A stretch of 41,683 nt of DNA from a virus: positions 1 through 41,683 of IMG/VR virus record IMGVR_UViG_3300033690_000035. The stretch is one strand, 5' to 3'. Below, one piece after another: positions 29,989-37,181 of the stretch. The position numbers and the translations under genes are program-made. The notes beneath the pieces are model-generated. The model was given only the letters and a program-made list of their open reading frames with translations, had not been told where the DNA came from and ran no database searches. The number at the start of each line of letters is the position of its first letter. The first letter of the stretch is position 1.

Positions 29989-30233
29989 CGCGAGAAGAGG
30001 CGGCCTCGGCGCTGGAGTTCGCGCCCTGCATCTGCGACGACGAGGCGGTGGACCCGGCATGCAGACACCACCAGGCGCTCGCGTTGGCGCGCCACGCCCT
30101 GCGCAATCTCGGGCGCCTGATGGAGACTGTCCGAGACGCGCTCCCGGTGCATCCGGACGGCTGCCTGCCGTGCGGCAAGCCGAAGACCGACGCCTTGCGA
30201 CGCGCCCTCGCCGCTGCGAAGGAGACTCCATGA
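29985..30233 (+). CDS. Small protein with two Cys pairs (82 aa)
   Basis: ATG 29985 overlaps the previous stop. CICDDEAVDPACRHH near the N-terminus and CLPCGKPK near the C-terminus could hold one or two zinc ions. The middle is helical (ALALARHALRNLGRLMETVR). Function unknown. Confidence 0.6.
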   Translation: MTREEAASALEFAPCICDDEAVDPACRHHQALALARHALRNLGRLMETVRDALPVHPDGCLPCGKPKTDALRRALAAAKETP

Positions 30234-30466
30234 GCGCCCTCGATGCCCTGCACGAAACTCTGAAGCCCTACGGCTTCCGCATCACCGACTTGGCCTGGAT
30301 TACCGGCCTTCACCGCGACGTCCAGTTGGACGGCGAGGCCCGCTGCCAGTGGCTCGACTTCAACGCTGAGGGGATGGTCGAAATCTGGGGCGGTGGACTC
30401 CCGGAGGCGACGGTCAAGGCGGTGGAGGTGGAGGAGTACTTGAGGAAGACGGGGGCAATCTCGTGA
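30230..30466 (+). CDS. Small early protein (78 aa)
   Basis: ATG 30230 overlaps the previous stop. The protein is mixed alpha/beta, opening with LHETLKPYGFRITDLAWI and ending in a charged helix. I do not recognise the family. Confidence 0.6.
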   Translation: MSALDALHETLKPYGFRITDLAWITGLHRDVQLDGEARCQWLDFNAEGMVEIWGGGLPEATVKAVEVEEYLRKTGAIS

Positions 30467-30684
30467 GCGCGCTTACGGCGAAGTTAGAGGAGAGCATCCG
30501 GGCGTCGGTCTCGTCCGGTGCGCTGTCCGGGCTTGAGTGGGGTCCGCGCGTCTTCCGGCAGCCCTCCGGGGCGTGCGTCAACTGCCGGGCCGGGACCTCG
30601 GCGGGCGCTCGGCGCGGGCGCCTCGGGGTGTTCGTGCGGCTGTGCGGCGCCTGCTGGCGTGGCGCGGGCGGGGTGGAGCCGTGA
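30463..30684 (+). CDS. Small zinc-ribbon-like protein (73 aa)
   Basis: GTG 30463 overlaps the previous stop (GTGA). CVNCRAG and CGACWRG lie about 25 residues apart, the spacing of a zinc ribbon. The N-terminal half is helical. Function unknown, probably nucleic-acid binding. Confidence 0.6.
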   Translation: MSALTAKLEESIRASVSSGALSGLEWGPRVFRQPSGACVNCRAGTSAGARRGRLGVFVRLCGACWRGAGGVEP

Positions 30685-30974
30685 AGGTCCAAGCCACCGT
30701 AGTCCTCGAAGACCCCGACCTCGGCCCCCTGTCGGTACTGGTGGAGGCAGAGGTGGAACTCGTAGCGCCCGGACATCACCGCTTCGGACCGGCGAAGGTG
30801 CGCGGCACTACATGGGCTGCGGGCGGTCGGAGAGCCCTGCTCGATGACGGGAGCCTCACACTCCGGGGATGCGCTCAAGACCTCGTGGACTCGGACACGG
30901 CTGGCAGGGGCCACGGTTGGACCGTCTGGAATGCCCTGGTCATGGAGTACGACAGGCAGGCGGAGGCGGCATGA
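30681..30974 (+). CDS. Beta-rich early protein (97 aa)
   Basis: GTG 30681 overlaps the previous stop (GTGA). The protein is beta-rich with VLVEAEVELVAPGHHRFG near the middle and a hydrophobic end. No cysteine pair is present. I do not recognise the family. Confidence 0.6.
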   Translation: MKVQATVVLEDPDLGPLSVLVEAEVELVAPGHHRFGPAKVRGTTWAAGGRRALLDDGSLTLRGCAQDLVDSDTAGRGHGWTVWNALVMEYDRQAEAA

Positions 30975-31222
30975 ACACGGAGAAGAGGACTCGTCGCGTC
31001 GTGGTCGGACTGGACCGCCGCAACCTCCGGGAGGCTCTCGACGCCAAGCGGAAGGTTCTGGGCATGTCGTGGCGCGGGGTGGCCAGCTACCTCGCCATCT
31101 CGCCCTCAACGCTGACGCGCCTCAAGACCAGCGCCCCGAGCGCGGACACCCTGGTGTGCCTGCTGGTGTGGCTTGGCCACCCGATGGGCAAGTACGGACT
31201 GACGATGGAGATCAACCGATGA
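30971..31222 (+). CDS. Second XRE-like regulator (83 aa)
   Basis: ATG 30971 overlaps the previous stop. Residues 20-60 fit a helix-turn-helix (RKVLGMSWRGVASYLAISPS, then TLTRLKTSAPSADTLVCLLV). It is downstream in the rightward operon and could act on the same operators as a Cro-like antagonist. A Trp in the motif and a hydrophobic C-terminal helix are typical. Specific targets are inferred. Confidence 0.7.
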   Translation: MNTEKRTRRVVVGLDRRNLREALDAKRKVLGMSWRGVASYLAISPSTLTRLKTSAPSADTLVCLLVWLGHPMGKYGLTMEINR

Positions 31223-31857
31223 CTCCCGACGACGTCCCCCCGAGCGACCTCCCGACGACGGGCCACAATACGACGACGGGCGAGGTGCTGGACCCAGAAC
31301 TCCCGTGGTTCCATGACGGACGAGTCCACTCCCTGGCCGAGCTCGATTGGGCTGGCTGGGAACTCGCCGCAGTCGAGGGCATCCATCGGGACAACGAGCG
31401 CTTGGCGGAGGCGACCATCGCTCGCATCCGGGAGCGAACGGCGCGACTGAATGCCCCACTGAAGCGACGGGCGGAGGCGTTCCGGACGGCTATCGAGGTC
31501 TATGCGAAGGAGAACCGGGCCCTGCTGCTCGTCGGCCAGCGGAAGTCCCGAACGCTTCCGGGCTCCGGGTTGACGCTGAAGTGGACCGCGCGCGAGAGGG
31601 GCTTCTACCGCTACGACAAGTCCAGAACGCCGGCCGAGAACAAGGCGGCGCTCCTGAAGTGGGCGAGGAGCGAGGAGCAGTCGTGGAGCGGGCAGATCGA
31701 GCCCCTGACGCGCCAAGAGCCGGTCATCGACTTGGACCGCATCAAGGAGTACCTGGAGGCCACGTCGAGGCCAGACCGCCGCGCGCTGGCTCCTGGCCTT
31801 GAGTGGGTCCCTCCTGGCGAGACGCTTTCAATCGAAGTGGATGGGGAGGAGAAATGA
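31219..31857 (+). CDS. Gam-like host nuclease inhibitor (212 aa)
   Basis: ATG 31219 overlaps the previous stop. After a Pro/Asp-rich N-terminal 40 residues, a long helical part includes RIRERTARLNAPLKRRAEAF, and the following beta segment is RKSRTLPGSGLTLKWTARER, the order seen in Mu Gam-type proteins that bind DNA ends and block RecBCD-like nucleases. A basic FYRYDKSRTPAENKAALLKW segment follows. It sits directly upstream of the annealing protein, a classic recombination pair. Function is inferred from pattern and neighbour. Confidence 0.7.
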   Translation: MTPDDVPPSDLPTTGHNTTTGEVLDPELPWFHDGRVHSLAELDWAGWELAAVEGIHRDNERLAEATIARIRERTARLNAPLKRRAEAFRTAIEVYAKENRALLLVGQRKSRTLPGSGLTLKWTARERGFYRYDKSRTPAENKAALLKWARSEEQSWSGQIEPLTRQEPVIDLDRIKEYLEATSRPDRRALAPGLEWVPPGETLSIEVDGEEK

Positions 31858-32843
31858 GCGACACCGAAGCGGCGATGGGCGTGGAGTGCGACGAGTCGGA
31901 GAGGCTGGACAAGTTGGCGGAGGCGCTCGCCAAGGCCCAAGTGGCGATGAAGCACGCGGACCCGTCGCGGGAGGCGGGCGTCACGCGGGACAGCAATAAG
32001 AAGCGCAAGTACGCCACGCTCGCGGACGTGATGGACGCCGCGCGCCCGGCGCTGTCGGCGAACGGCTTGTCCGTCGTCCAGCACCCCAGTACCGGGCGCG
32101 GGTCGATCATCCTCACCACGTGGCTACTCCACGAGTCCGGGCAGTGGATGCGCTCGCGCCTGGAGCTGCCCCGTCACGAGGCGAGCAACATGCCCATCAT
32201 CTGGGCCATGGGGACGGCGCTCAGCTACGCCCGCCGCTACGCCTACGCGGCCATCGTCGGGGTGGCCGTGGAGGACGACGACGCGCAGAGCGCCGAGGTG
32301 GCAGACGAGGCGCACGAGGAGGCGAAGCGGGAGCGGCAGTCGCGCGGTTCCGCTCCGACGACGTTCCCGCCCTTCGGCAAGGCGAAGGGGGCGCCCATCT
32401 CCGGGGCCTCCGTCGAGCACCTGGAGTGGTACCTCGCCCGCGCCCGCGAGTCCCTGGCGGACCCGGACAAAGCGAAGTGGCACGCTCGGGAGTCCGCGCT
32501 CATCGGAGCCATCGAAGCGGAGCTCGGCCGCCAACGGAAGACGGCCCCGGAGGAGGCGGTCGCTCGCAAGGAGGTCGTCACGGCTGCCATGGCCATGTCG
32601 CCCCAGGAAGCCGGCGTCTACTACGCCCAGCTCGTCCAGGCAGCGAAGGACGCGGGCCAGCCGGACGTCATGTGGAAGACCTGGCTCAGGGGCAACGGGC
32701 TGGCTAAGCAGCAGCAAGTGACGGCGGAGCACCTCGCTCGCTTCAAGGAGCGGTTGGTGGAGATCGCGCGCCGCGACGATGACCCCATCGCCGGTGATGG
32801 TCCCGGACCGGGCCGCGAACCGGAGGACGACGCACCGTTTTAG
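31854..32843 (+). CDS. ERF-type single-strand annealing protein (329 aa)
   Basis: ATG 31854 overlaps the previous stop (ATGA). Residues 20-130 carry the ERF pattern: KYATLADVMDAARPALSANG, LSVVQHPSTGRGSIILTT, LLHESGQWMRSRLELP and AMGTALSYARRYAYAAIVG. ERF proteins anneal complementary strands for recombination-dependent replication or end joining. The C-terminal end (EPEDDAPF) resembles the acidic tip of single-stranded-DNA-binding protein (DDDIPF), suggesting the same partner contacts. With the Gam-like gene it forms a recombination module. Confidence 0.8.
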   Translation: MSDTEAAMGVECDESERLDKLAEALAKAQVAMKHADPSREAGVTRDSNKKRKYATLADVMDAARPALSANGLSVVQHPSTGRGSIILTTWLLHESGQWMRSRLELPRHEASNMPIIWAMGTALSYARRYAYAAIVGVAVEDDDAQSAEVADEAHEEAKRERQSRGSAPTTFPPFGKAKGAPISGASVEHLEWYLARARESLADPDKAKWHARESALIGAIEAELGRQRKTAPEEAVARKEVVTAAMAMSPQEAGVYYAQLVQAAKDAGQPDVMWKTWLRGNGLAKQQQVTAEHLARFKERLVEIARRDDDPIAGDGPGPGREPEDDAPF

Positions 32844-32902
32844 GCCCGTGGCGGTTCATCCACCATCCCGCGCCGGGGTGGTCGCCATGTCCCGCCACGG
32901 GC
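32844..32902 (+). promoter_or_regulatory. Nested hairpin after the annealing gene
   Basis: GCCCGTGGCGG (32844-32854) and CCGCCACGGGC (32892-32902) are perfect 11-bp arms beginning at the base after the TAG. Inside them, CCACC (32860-32864) can pair with GGTGG (32877-32881). No T-run follows, so it is not a typical terminator. It may limit read-through, protect mRNA or provide a processing site. Confidence 0.55.
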
Positions 32903-32963
32903 GGGGTGTGAGGGCATGGCGGAAGAGTCCGGCGCAAATTCACGCAGGCAGGAGGTCGCAACG

Positions 32964-33110
32964 ATGGAGAAGGGGAAGAGGCGCAAGGCGGTGGTGAGGA
33001 AGTGCGACTGCCGCATGTGTGAGCCGTCCAGCGAGAAGCCGCCGCATCGGCGCTTCTTCAGCGGCATGGACGATGGCGACCACGGTGGCTCGGTTCCGGA
33101 GGAGTCATGA
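32964..33110 (+). CDS. Small Cys-rich basic protein (48 aa)
   Basis: ATG 32964 has GGAGGT seven bases upstream; an in-frame ATG at 32916 lacks such a site. The protein is strongly basic at the start, with CDCRMC near residue 14 giving three closely spaced cysteines. Function unknown. Confidence 0.55.
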   Translation: MEKGKRRKAVVRKCDCRMCEPSSEKPPHRRFFSGMDDGDHGGSVPEES

Positions 33111-33334
33111 TCGGCCTGCTCGTCGTGCTCTTCCTGTCGCAGGGAACGCCAGCACCCAGCGCCCATGGTCGGTACGGCGAGGAGGCGCCGAGTGGGTCTT
33201 GTGGCCCGGCCCCCTCTCGCTCCGCCGCGAAGGAGGTGGCGTGCCGCCGTCCGATGCGCGCCAGGTGGGTCTGCCGCAAGTGGTACAACGGAGATTTTTG
33301 GAGCGGCAGCGGGTGGGTGGCGGAGTGCCGGTAG
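33107..33334 (+). CDS. Small exported Cys protein (75 aa)
   Basis: ATG 33107 overlaps the previous stop. A short signal-like segment (MIGLLVVLFLSQGTPAPSA) precedes a basic region with four cysteines. It may enter the periplasm. It lies in an early operon, so a role in envelope defence is possible. Function unknown. Confidence 0.6.
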   Translation: MIGLLVVLFLSQGTPAPSAHGRYGEEAPSGSCGPAPSRSAAKEVACRRPMRARWVCRKWYNGDFWSGSGWVAECR

Positions 33335-33426
33335 TTTCTGCGCCCGAGGCATGGTGCTTCGGGCGGGCGCTCCGGGAAGCACGCCAAAGGCTCCCGGAGC
33401 GTCAGTGTCTCGAGATAGGAGGGAGC

Positions 33427-33585
33427 ATGCACAAGCACGAATGGCAGGAGCGTCTCGCTGGAATCGATTCCGGCCGACAGGGCAAGAAGAAGGGCCAACG
33501 GTCCGATGGGTTCGTCTGCGGTGGCTGCAAGCTGACCGCGAAAACTCCGACGAACGCGCCGCGCAACTGGCGTCCGCTGGCCTGA
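33427..33585 (+). CDS. Small zinc-pair protein (52 aa)
   Basis: ATG 33427 has AGGAGGGAG upstream. The frame is open upstream to GTG 33325, which overlaps the previous gene and would give 86 residues; the strong site decides for 33427. CGGCKLT near the C-terminus is the only Cys pair. Basic residues dominate. Function unknown. Confidence 0.55.
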   Translation: MHKHEWQERLAGIDSGRQGKKKGQRSDGFVCGGCKLTAKTPTNAPRNWRPLA

Positions 33586-33681
33586 GGAGTGACCGGCTCG
33601 CGCCTACGGCAGGGGGACCTCCCGACTGCCGAGTTACGAGGTGGCGTGAGCCGGTGCAGTACGCAGGGCATCAAAAATTGA

Positions 33682-33753
33682 ACGACGGGGAGGGCTGGCG
33701 CCCCGAGCGGTCTCCAAAACCGCTTGCGCTGGGATCGATACCCAGACGCCGTG
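33682..33753 (+). tRNA. tRNA-Trp(CCA)-like element
   Basis: An anticodon arm (GCGGT-CTCCAAA-ACCGC, 33707-33723) gives anticodon CCA with U33 and A37. A 5-base variable region and a T-arm (CTGGG-ATCGATA-CCCAG, 33729-33745) follow. The D-arm is irregular: GGGC/GCCC with a 4-base loop, or CGGGG/CCCCG with a 10-base loop that competes with the acceptor. The acceptor stem pairs 5 of 7 bases, and T54 is A. No CCA is encoded. It could be a divergent phage tRNA, a decayed one or the tRNA-derived core of an attachment site. Confidence 0.4.
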
Positions 33754-33771
33754 CATGGAGGTGAAGACCGA

Positions 33772-34167
33772 ATGGACGAGAAGGCGACGGAGCGGATGGA
33801 CGACAAGCGAGCGGTGGAGATCGGCGTCACCCTGCGCTCGGCGCACCGAGGGGGTGACCACCTGTTCGCGTTCCGGCACGACATCGCGGACGCGGCGGTG
33901 GAGATGGACCGGGCGCGGGCGTCAGAGGCGGCGCTGGTGGCCGAGGTGCGGCGCCTCCGGGGGCGACTGGAGCGCATCGGCGAGGTAGCCGCCGAGTCCG
34001 CGCGCATTCTCGTCCATGACGCGGCGCTGAGGGAGGCGTTAGGGCGGGTCGCGGCGCTGGCGGAGGACCTCGCGCCTTCGCCACTCTGCCCCAAGGGCCA
34101 CGGCCCCATGATTCGAGTCGAGTGCTGCCCTCGGTGTGCTGAGGATGTTCCGGGGGTGACGGGGTGA
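33772..34167 (+). CDS. Early protein with C-terminal zinc ribbon (131 aa)
   Basis: ATG 33772 has GGAGGTGA eight bases upstream, right after the tRNA-like element. Residues 45-95 are helical and coiled-coil-like (ALVAEVRRLRGRLERIGEVA). The C-terminal end has CPKGHGPMIRVECCPRC, a zinc ribbon. Function unknown. Confidence 0.65.
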   Translation: MDEKATERMDDKRAVEIGVTLRSAHRGGDHLFAFRHDIADAAVEMDRARASEAALVAEVRRLRGRLERIGEVAAESARILVHDAALREALGRVAALAEDLAPSPLCPKGHGPMIRVECCPRCAEDVPGVTG

Positions 34168-34391
34168 GCGAGACTTTCGGTTGGCCGCACGAAGGGCCGG
34201 GCCCACTCACGCCTGAGCAGCAGCGGGAGAACGCAGAGTGGTTCGACCGTACGTCCATCGCGTGGTGTCGAGAGCGCGGGTTGGATGCGCTGGCGGACTG
34301 GTTGGAGAAGCCGCCCGAGCCGCAGACGATGTTGGAGGAGATCGTCGAAGCCGAGACGATGCTCCAAGCGACTCGGCCCAAGAAGCCCTAG
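34164..34391 (+). CDS. Small protein ending the rightward operon (75 aa)
   Basis: GTG 34164 overlaps the previous stop (GTGA). The protein is acidic and mostly helical (GLDALADWLEKPPEPQTMLE). Its TAG shares the CTAG tetranucleotide with the TAG of the convergent gene at 34388. I do not recognise the family. Confidence 0.65.
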   Translation: MSETFGWPHEGPGPLTPEQQRENAEWFDRTSIAWCRERGLDALADWLEKPPEPQTMLEEIVEAETMLQATRPKKP

Positions 34392-34771
34392 CGCCTCCCC
34401 GACGCCGGGCGCACGTCTCCACCGGACTCCAGCGCCCGGAGCCGGTTGTCGTGGACGGTCGTGATGGCGGCGTAGACGCCCATCCGCTCGTTGAGGGCAA
34501 TCACCGCGTCCCGAACCGCGCCGTTGGTGGCGTTAGAGTCGCGGATTGCCGCGAGCAACTCCGCGCGCTCCGCTCGGTCCCGCTCCCGGAGAGCCATTTC
34601 GGTGGCCTGCCACTTCTCGACGGCCACGAGGCGGTCGAGCGGCGGCGGGGTTGCCGCCGAGGCGGTAGACTCCCGGAGCACGTAGCCGGCGCCCGTCCCG
34701 CTCCCGAGCAGCGCCGCCACGGCCACGACGGCGCTCGCTACCTGTTTTGCGGTCGGAGCTGGCTTCCCCAT
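34388..34771 (-). CDS. Membrane-anchored coiled-coil protein (127 aa)
   Basis: ATG 34771 has GGAGG six bases upstream; the ATG at 34777 touches that site and is less likely. One transmembrane helix spans residues 9-30 (VASAVVAVAALLGSGTGAGY). The rest is charged helix with a likely coiled coil through residue 105. This topology fits an inner-membrane spanin subunit or an anchored lysis regulator. It is the last gene of the late leftward block, a usual place for lysis genes. Confidence 0.6.
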   Translation of the reverse strand: MGKPAPTAKQVASAVVAVAALLGSGTGAGYVLRESTASAATPPPLDRLVAVEKWQATEMALRERDRAERAELLAAIRDSNATNGAVRDAVIALNERMGVYAAITTVHDNRLRALESGGDVRPASGRR

Positions 34772-35010
34772 CGGCATCCTCCGGGCGGTGGCTGCGTTCC
34801 GGCGCACTGGCGCGCGAGCTCCGCCTTGCAGGCGTCCTCGGTGTTGCCCTTGGCGACGATGGGCGTGCGGCAGTAGCCAGCATCGTCGTTCCCGGAGGTG
34901 AGGCAGACGGCGGAGCACTTCCAGGAGCCATCCGCCTGTCGGGAGGTGATGACGGTCCCGAGGTGGGGCTTGCCGGCGGCCAGCGTCCAGAGGAGAAGCC
35001 AGAGCGTCAC
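34738..35010 (-). CDS. Exported Cys-rich protein (90 aa)
   Basis: GTG 35010 overlaps the previous stop (GTGA). Residues 1-13 (MTLWLLLWTLAAG) form a short signal peptide. Six cysteines follow over 60 residues (CSAVCL, YC, AC, QC, GC), suggesting a disulfide-bonded periplasmic or surface protein. Its 3' end overlaps the next gene by 34 bases. No family recognised. Confidence 0.6.
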   Translation of the reverse strand: MTLWLLLWTLAAGKPHLGTVITSRQADGSWKCSAVCLTSGNDDAGYCRTPIVAKGNTEDACKAELARQCAGTQPPPGGCRWGSQLRPQNR

Positions 35011-35252
35011 GCCTTGGCCTCCGGACGAGTCACGTCAATGACGTAGTCGCATGCCCCGCAGTGGTAGTGCCACCACTCGGTGCCACTGGGTTTGGCGCCG
35101 CTCTGCCGCTCGTCGAGTGCTCCACGCATGCCGGGCGAGGCGCACTCGGGACAGTTGCCCGCCGCCAGCGACGAATCGATCTTGTCGCTCCACTCCTGAA
35201 GTGCGACGCGGATGGATGCCGGCACCTCCCCGGCCCGGTCGGCAGTCGTCAC
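35007..35252 (-). CDS. Small zinc-ribbon protein (81 aa)
   Basis: GTG 35252 overlaps the previous stop (GTGA). After a helical N-terminal 30 residues, CPECASPGM and HYHCGACDY lie about 30 residues apart, a zinc ribbon. No signal peptide. It may be cytoplasmic among exported neighbours. Function unknown. Confidence 0.6.
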   Translation of the reverse strand: MTTADRAGEVPASIRVALQEWSDKIDSSLAAGNCPECASPGMRGALDERQSGAKPSGTEWWHYHCGACDYVIDVTRPEAKA

Positions 35253-35608
35253 GGCTGCGTCACCGGATTCGCGCACTCGTGGACGGCCTGCGGAGTGCAC
35301 CCGGCCGAGGCCTCCTGGAGGCACTCCACGTCAGCGCCAGCGAACGTACCGGCGTCCATGGCCGGCGCCAGGGCGCACCACCGGGGCCGAACACCGGCCG
35401 TCTCGGCGGATCGACAGAGGGCGTGACAGGCGAAGCCGCCGGGGATGCGCCTGGTGGCCTTCAGGACGAGAAACGTCTGACCATCGACGAGCGCGGGAGG
35501 CGAGTAATCGGCGAACGCCGCGCCCGGAGAGATCACCAGTCCGCCGCCCAGGACCGCGCCGGCCGCAGCTGCCGTCAGGAGAAACCGCTTCGTCAGAAAG
35601 TTCTTCAT
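35249..35608 (-). CDS. Exported Cys-containing protein (119 aa)
   Basis: ATG 35608 has GAGGTGA five bases upstream; GTG 35617 overlaps the previous stop and is an alternative. The signal peptide is clear: basic MKNFLTKRF, a hydrophobic core LLTAAAAGAVLGGGLVI, then a cleavage site after AAFA. The mature part contains six cysteines (CHALC, WC, C, C, C), suggesting disulfides. It follows the fibre-like protein and may be its partner. Function unknown. Confidence 0.65.
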   Translation of the reverse strand: MKNFLTKRFLLTAAAAGAVLGGGLVISPGAAFADYSPPALVDGQTFLVLKATRRIPGGFACHALCRSAETAGVRPRWCALAPAMDAGTFAGADVECLQEASAGCTPQAVHECANPVTQP

Positions 35609-35613
35609 GTGGG

Positions 35614-36630
35614 TCACCTCGTCACGTCGACGTTGCAGAGGCAGTCGGTGGGGTTGCCGGCGCAGTCCGTCGTGTTCTTGACCTGGAGGGTGTAGAACTC
35701 CGGGAGCGCGATGGAGTAATTGAAGTCCCCGCAGAACGCCAGCCCGGCCGCGTCGTCACAGGCGTTCGCGTCGTCCCCAGCAAGCGCAACCGAATCCACC
35801 TCCGTCCCGCTCTCCAAGTCCCAGAGGCTCATGGTGATGCCGTTGGTCCCGCCGGAGCCAGCCACCCGGCAAGAGCAGCACACCTGACGAAGCTTGCTGC
35901 CCCGCCCCGTGGTGGTTGGCTTCCAGGCACCCTGACCGCTGGAGCCTTCGGGGATGGCCGCACCACCGACCCACATCACCGCGAAGGGGCCGGACGAGAC
36001 TCCCGTGTCGCCGGAGATGAGGCCGGCCGTGGTGGCCACGCCCACGGTTGTGCCGGAGCCATCCGTCCAGGCGAAACCGGCCGGGTCGTTGATGCAGAAC
36101 GCGGCGGTGTTGCCGGTGCAGTTGGCCCCGTTGCCCGTGTTCTTGATGGAGTCGAAGACGTCCACCACGCCCTGCCCCTGGAGCGTCCCGAGAGAGGCGA
36201 AGCCATCCCCGGAGCAGGTCTGCACGGTGGTGTTGCCCCCGCGAGTGAGGCAGGGAGTGCCGCCGCCGGAGAACGTCACGGTGGCGAAGGTGCCGTCGTC
36301 CGCGCTCATGTCGTCGGAGACGGTCAAGTCCCCGGACAGAACGAGATTGTTGGCCCCCGCGTCCTGGAGCGTGGTGTAGCCACCGACGTGGAAGAATCCG
36401 GACACACCCGCATCCCCGCCGACCCGGAGATCGTCGGTCACGGTGGCGTCGTCCGTCGCGGTGAGGTCGCTCGCCGTCACGGTGGCGCTGAAGGTTGCGG
36501 AGGTGCCCGTCATCGCCTGAAGAAGGCGGAGGGGCTCCCGAACTCCGAACTGGTCAAGCCCCCACGCAACGGGCACCACCGCCAAGAACGCCACGATGAC
36601 GACTTGGGCGACTCGCTGGGCCTTCTTCAT
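35614..36630 (-). CDS. Exported fibre-like protein (338 aa)
   Basis: ATG 36630 overlaps the previous stop (ATGA). Residues 1-28 are a basic then hydrophobic signal anchor (KKAQRVAQVVIVAFLAVVPV). Residues 45-125 are a repeated beta pattern (TVTASDLTATDDATVTDDLR, then VSGFFHVGGYTTL), like the shaft of tail fibres. The C-terminal 150 residues are Cys-rich (CCSC, CDD, CG, C..C..CNC), a possible receptor-binding head. A fibre-like protein that carries a secretion signal is unusual for a phage. It may instead decorate the cell surface. Confidence 0.6.
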   Translation of the reverse strand: MKKAQRVAQVVIVAFLAVVPVAWGLDQFGVREPLRLLQAMTGTSATFSATVTASDLTATDDATVTDDLRVGGDAGVSGFFHVGGYTTLQDAGANNLVLSGDLTVSDDMSADDGTFATVTFSGGGTPCLTRGGNTTVQTCSGDGFASLGTLQGQGVVDVFDSIKNTGNGANCTGNTAAFCINDPAGFAWTDGSGTTVGVATTAGLISGDTGVSSGPFAVMWVGGAAIPEGSSGQGAWKPTTTGRGSKLRQVCCSCRVAGSGGTNGITMSLWDLESGTEVDSVALAGDDANACDDAAGLAFCGDFNYSIALPEFYTLQVKNTTDCAGNPTDCLCNVDVTR

Positions 36631-37181
36631 GGTGCGCACGTCGCAGTCTGACAGGCCCGGATGGAGACGGTGAGCGCTGGCGCCGCCGCAGAGGTGGTGA
36701 CGGCGTTCGCACGCGCCACCATCCGGTAAGCGCCAGGACGGAGGGAGACGGTCTGAACGAGCGTCGTCACCGCCGACTTGCCGGAGGTGGGTACGATGTC
36801 GGCGCCCATGACGTAGAGCCACGCCGCCGAGGGGCCACTGCTCCCGGAGTCGTTGGCGTAGAGGTAGATTTCAATCGCCCCGCCGCCGCTGAACGTCCCG
36901 GTGCTCAGGGACGCGGTGATGATGTAGCTGCCGATGCCAGAGAGAACGAGCCCCTCTTGCGGCGAGCTGGAGTTGCTCGGGGCGGTGCGGGTGCAGGAGT
37001 TCGCCGCGCAGGTGATGGCGATGAGCTTCGTCGGCTCCTGCCCCCGGAGCAGGCCGGGGTTGGCCGCCACCGTCGCGGAGGCCACCGCCGTGTCGTTCTC
37101 CACCACGAAGCGCGTCACCTGGGCGTGCGCGGTGGCCGCCGTCAGTGCGCCGAGAATGCCCAGAAGCCTCAGTCCCTTCAC
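36627..37181 (-). CDS. Exported beta-rich protein (184 aa)
   Basis: GTG 37181 overlaps the previous stop (GTGA). The signal peptide runs to AHA-Q at about residue 20 (MKGLRLLGILGALTAATAHA). The mature part is beta-rich with several Ser/Thr/Gly turns and two Cys pairs (CAANSC, CQTATC). It is likely a periplasmic or surface protein of jelly-roll type. It precedes the fibre-like gene. Confidence 0.65.
   Translation of the reverse strand: MKGLRLLGILGALTAATAHAQVTRFVVENDTAVASATVAANPGLLRGQEPTKLIAITCAANSCTRTAPSNSSSPQEGLVLSGIGSYIITASLSTGTFSGGGAIEIYLYANDSGSSGPSAAWLYVMGADIVPTSGKSAVTTLVQTVSLRPGAYRMVARANAVTTSAAAPALTVSIRACQTATCAP

Noticed and set aside
33660-33690. Leftward intrinsic terminator made of a GC hairpin and TTTTT
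   Set aside because: No leftward gene lies upstream of it on that strand, and the sequence is better explained by the tRNA-like element.
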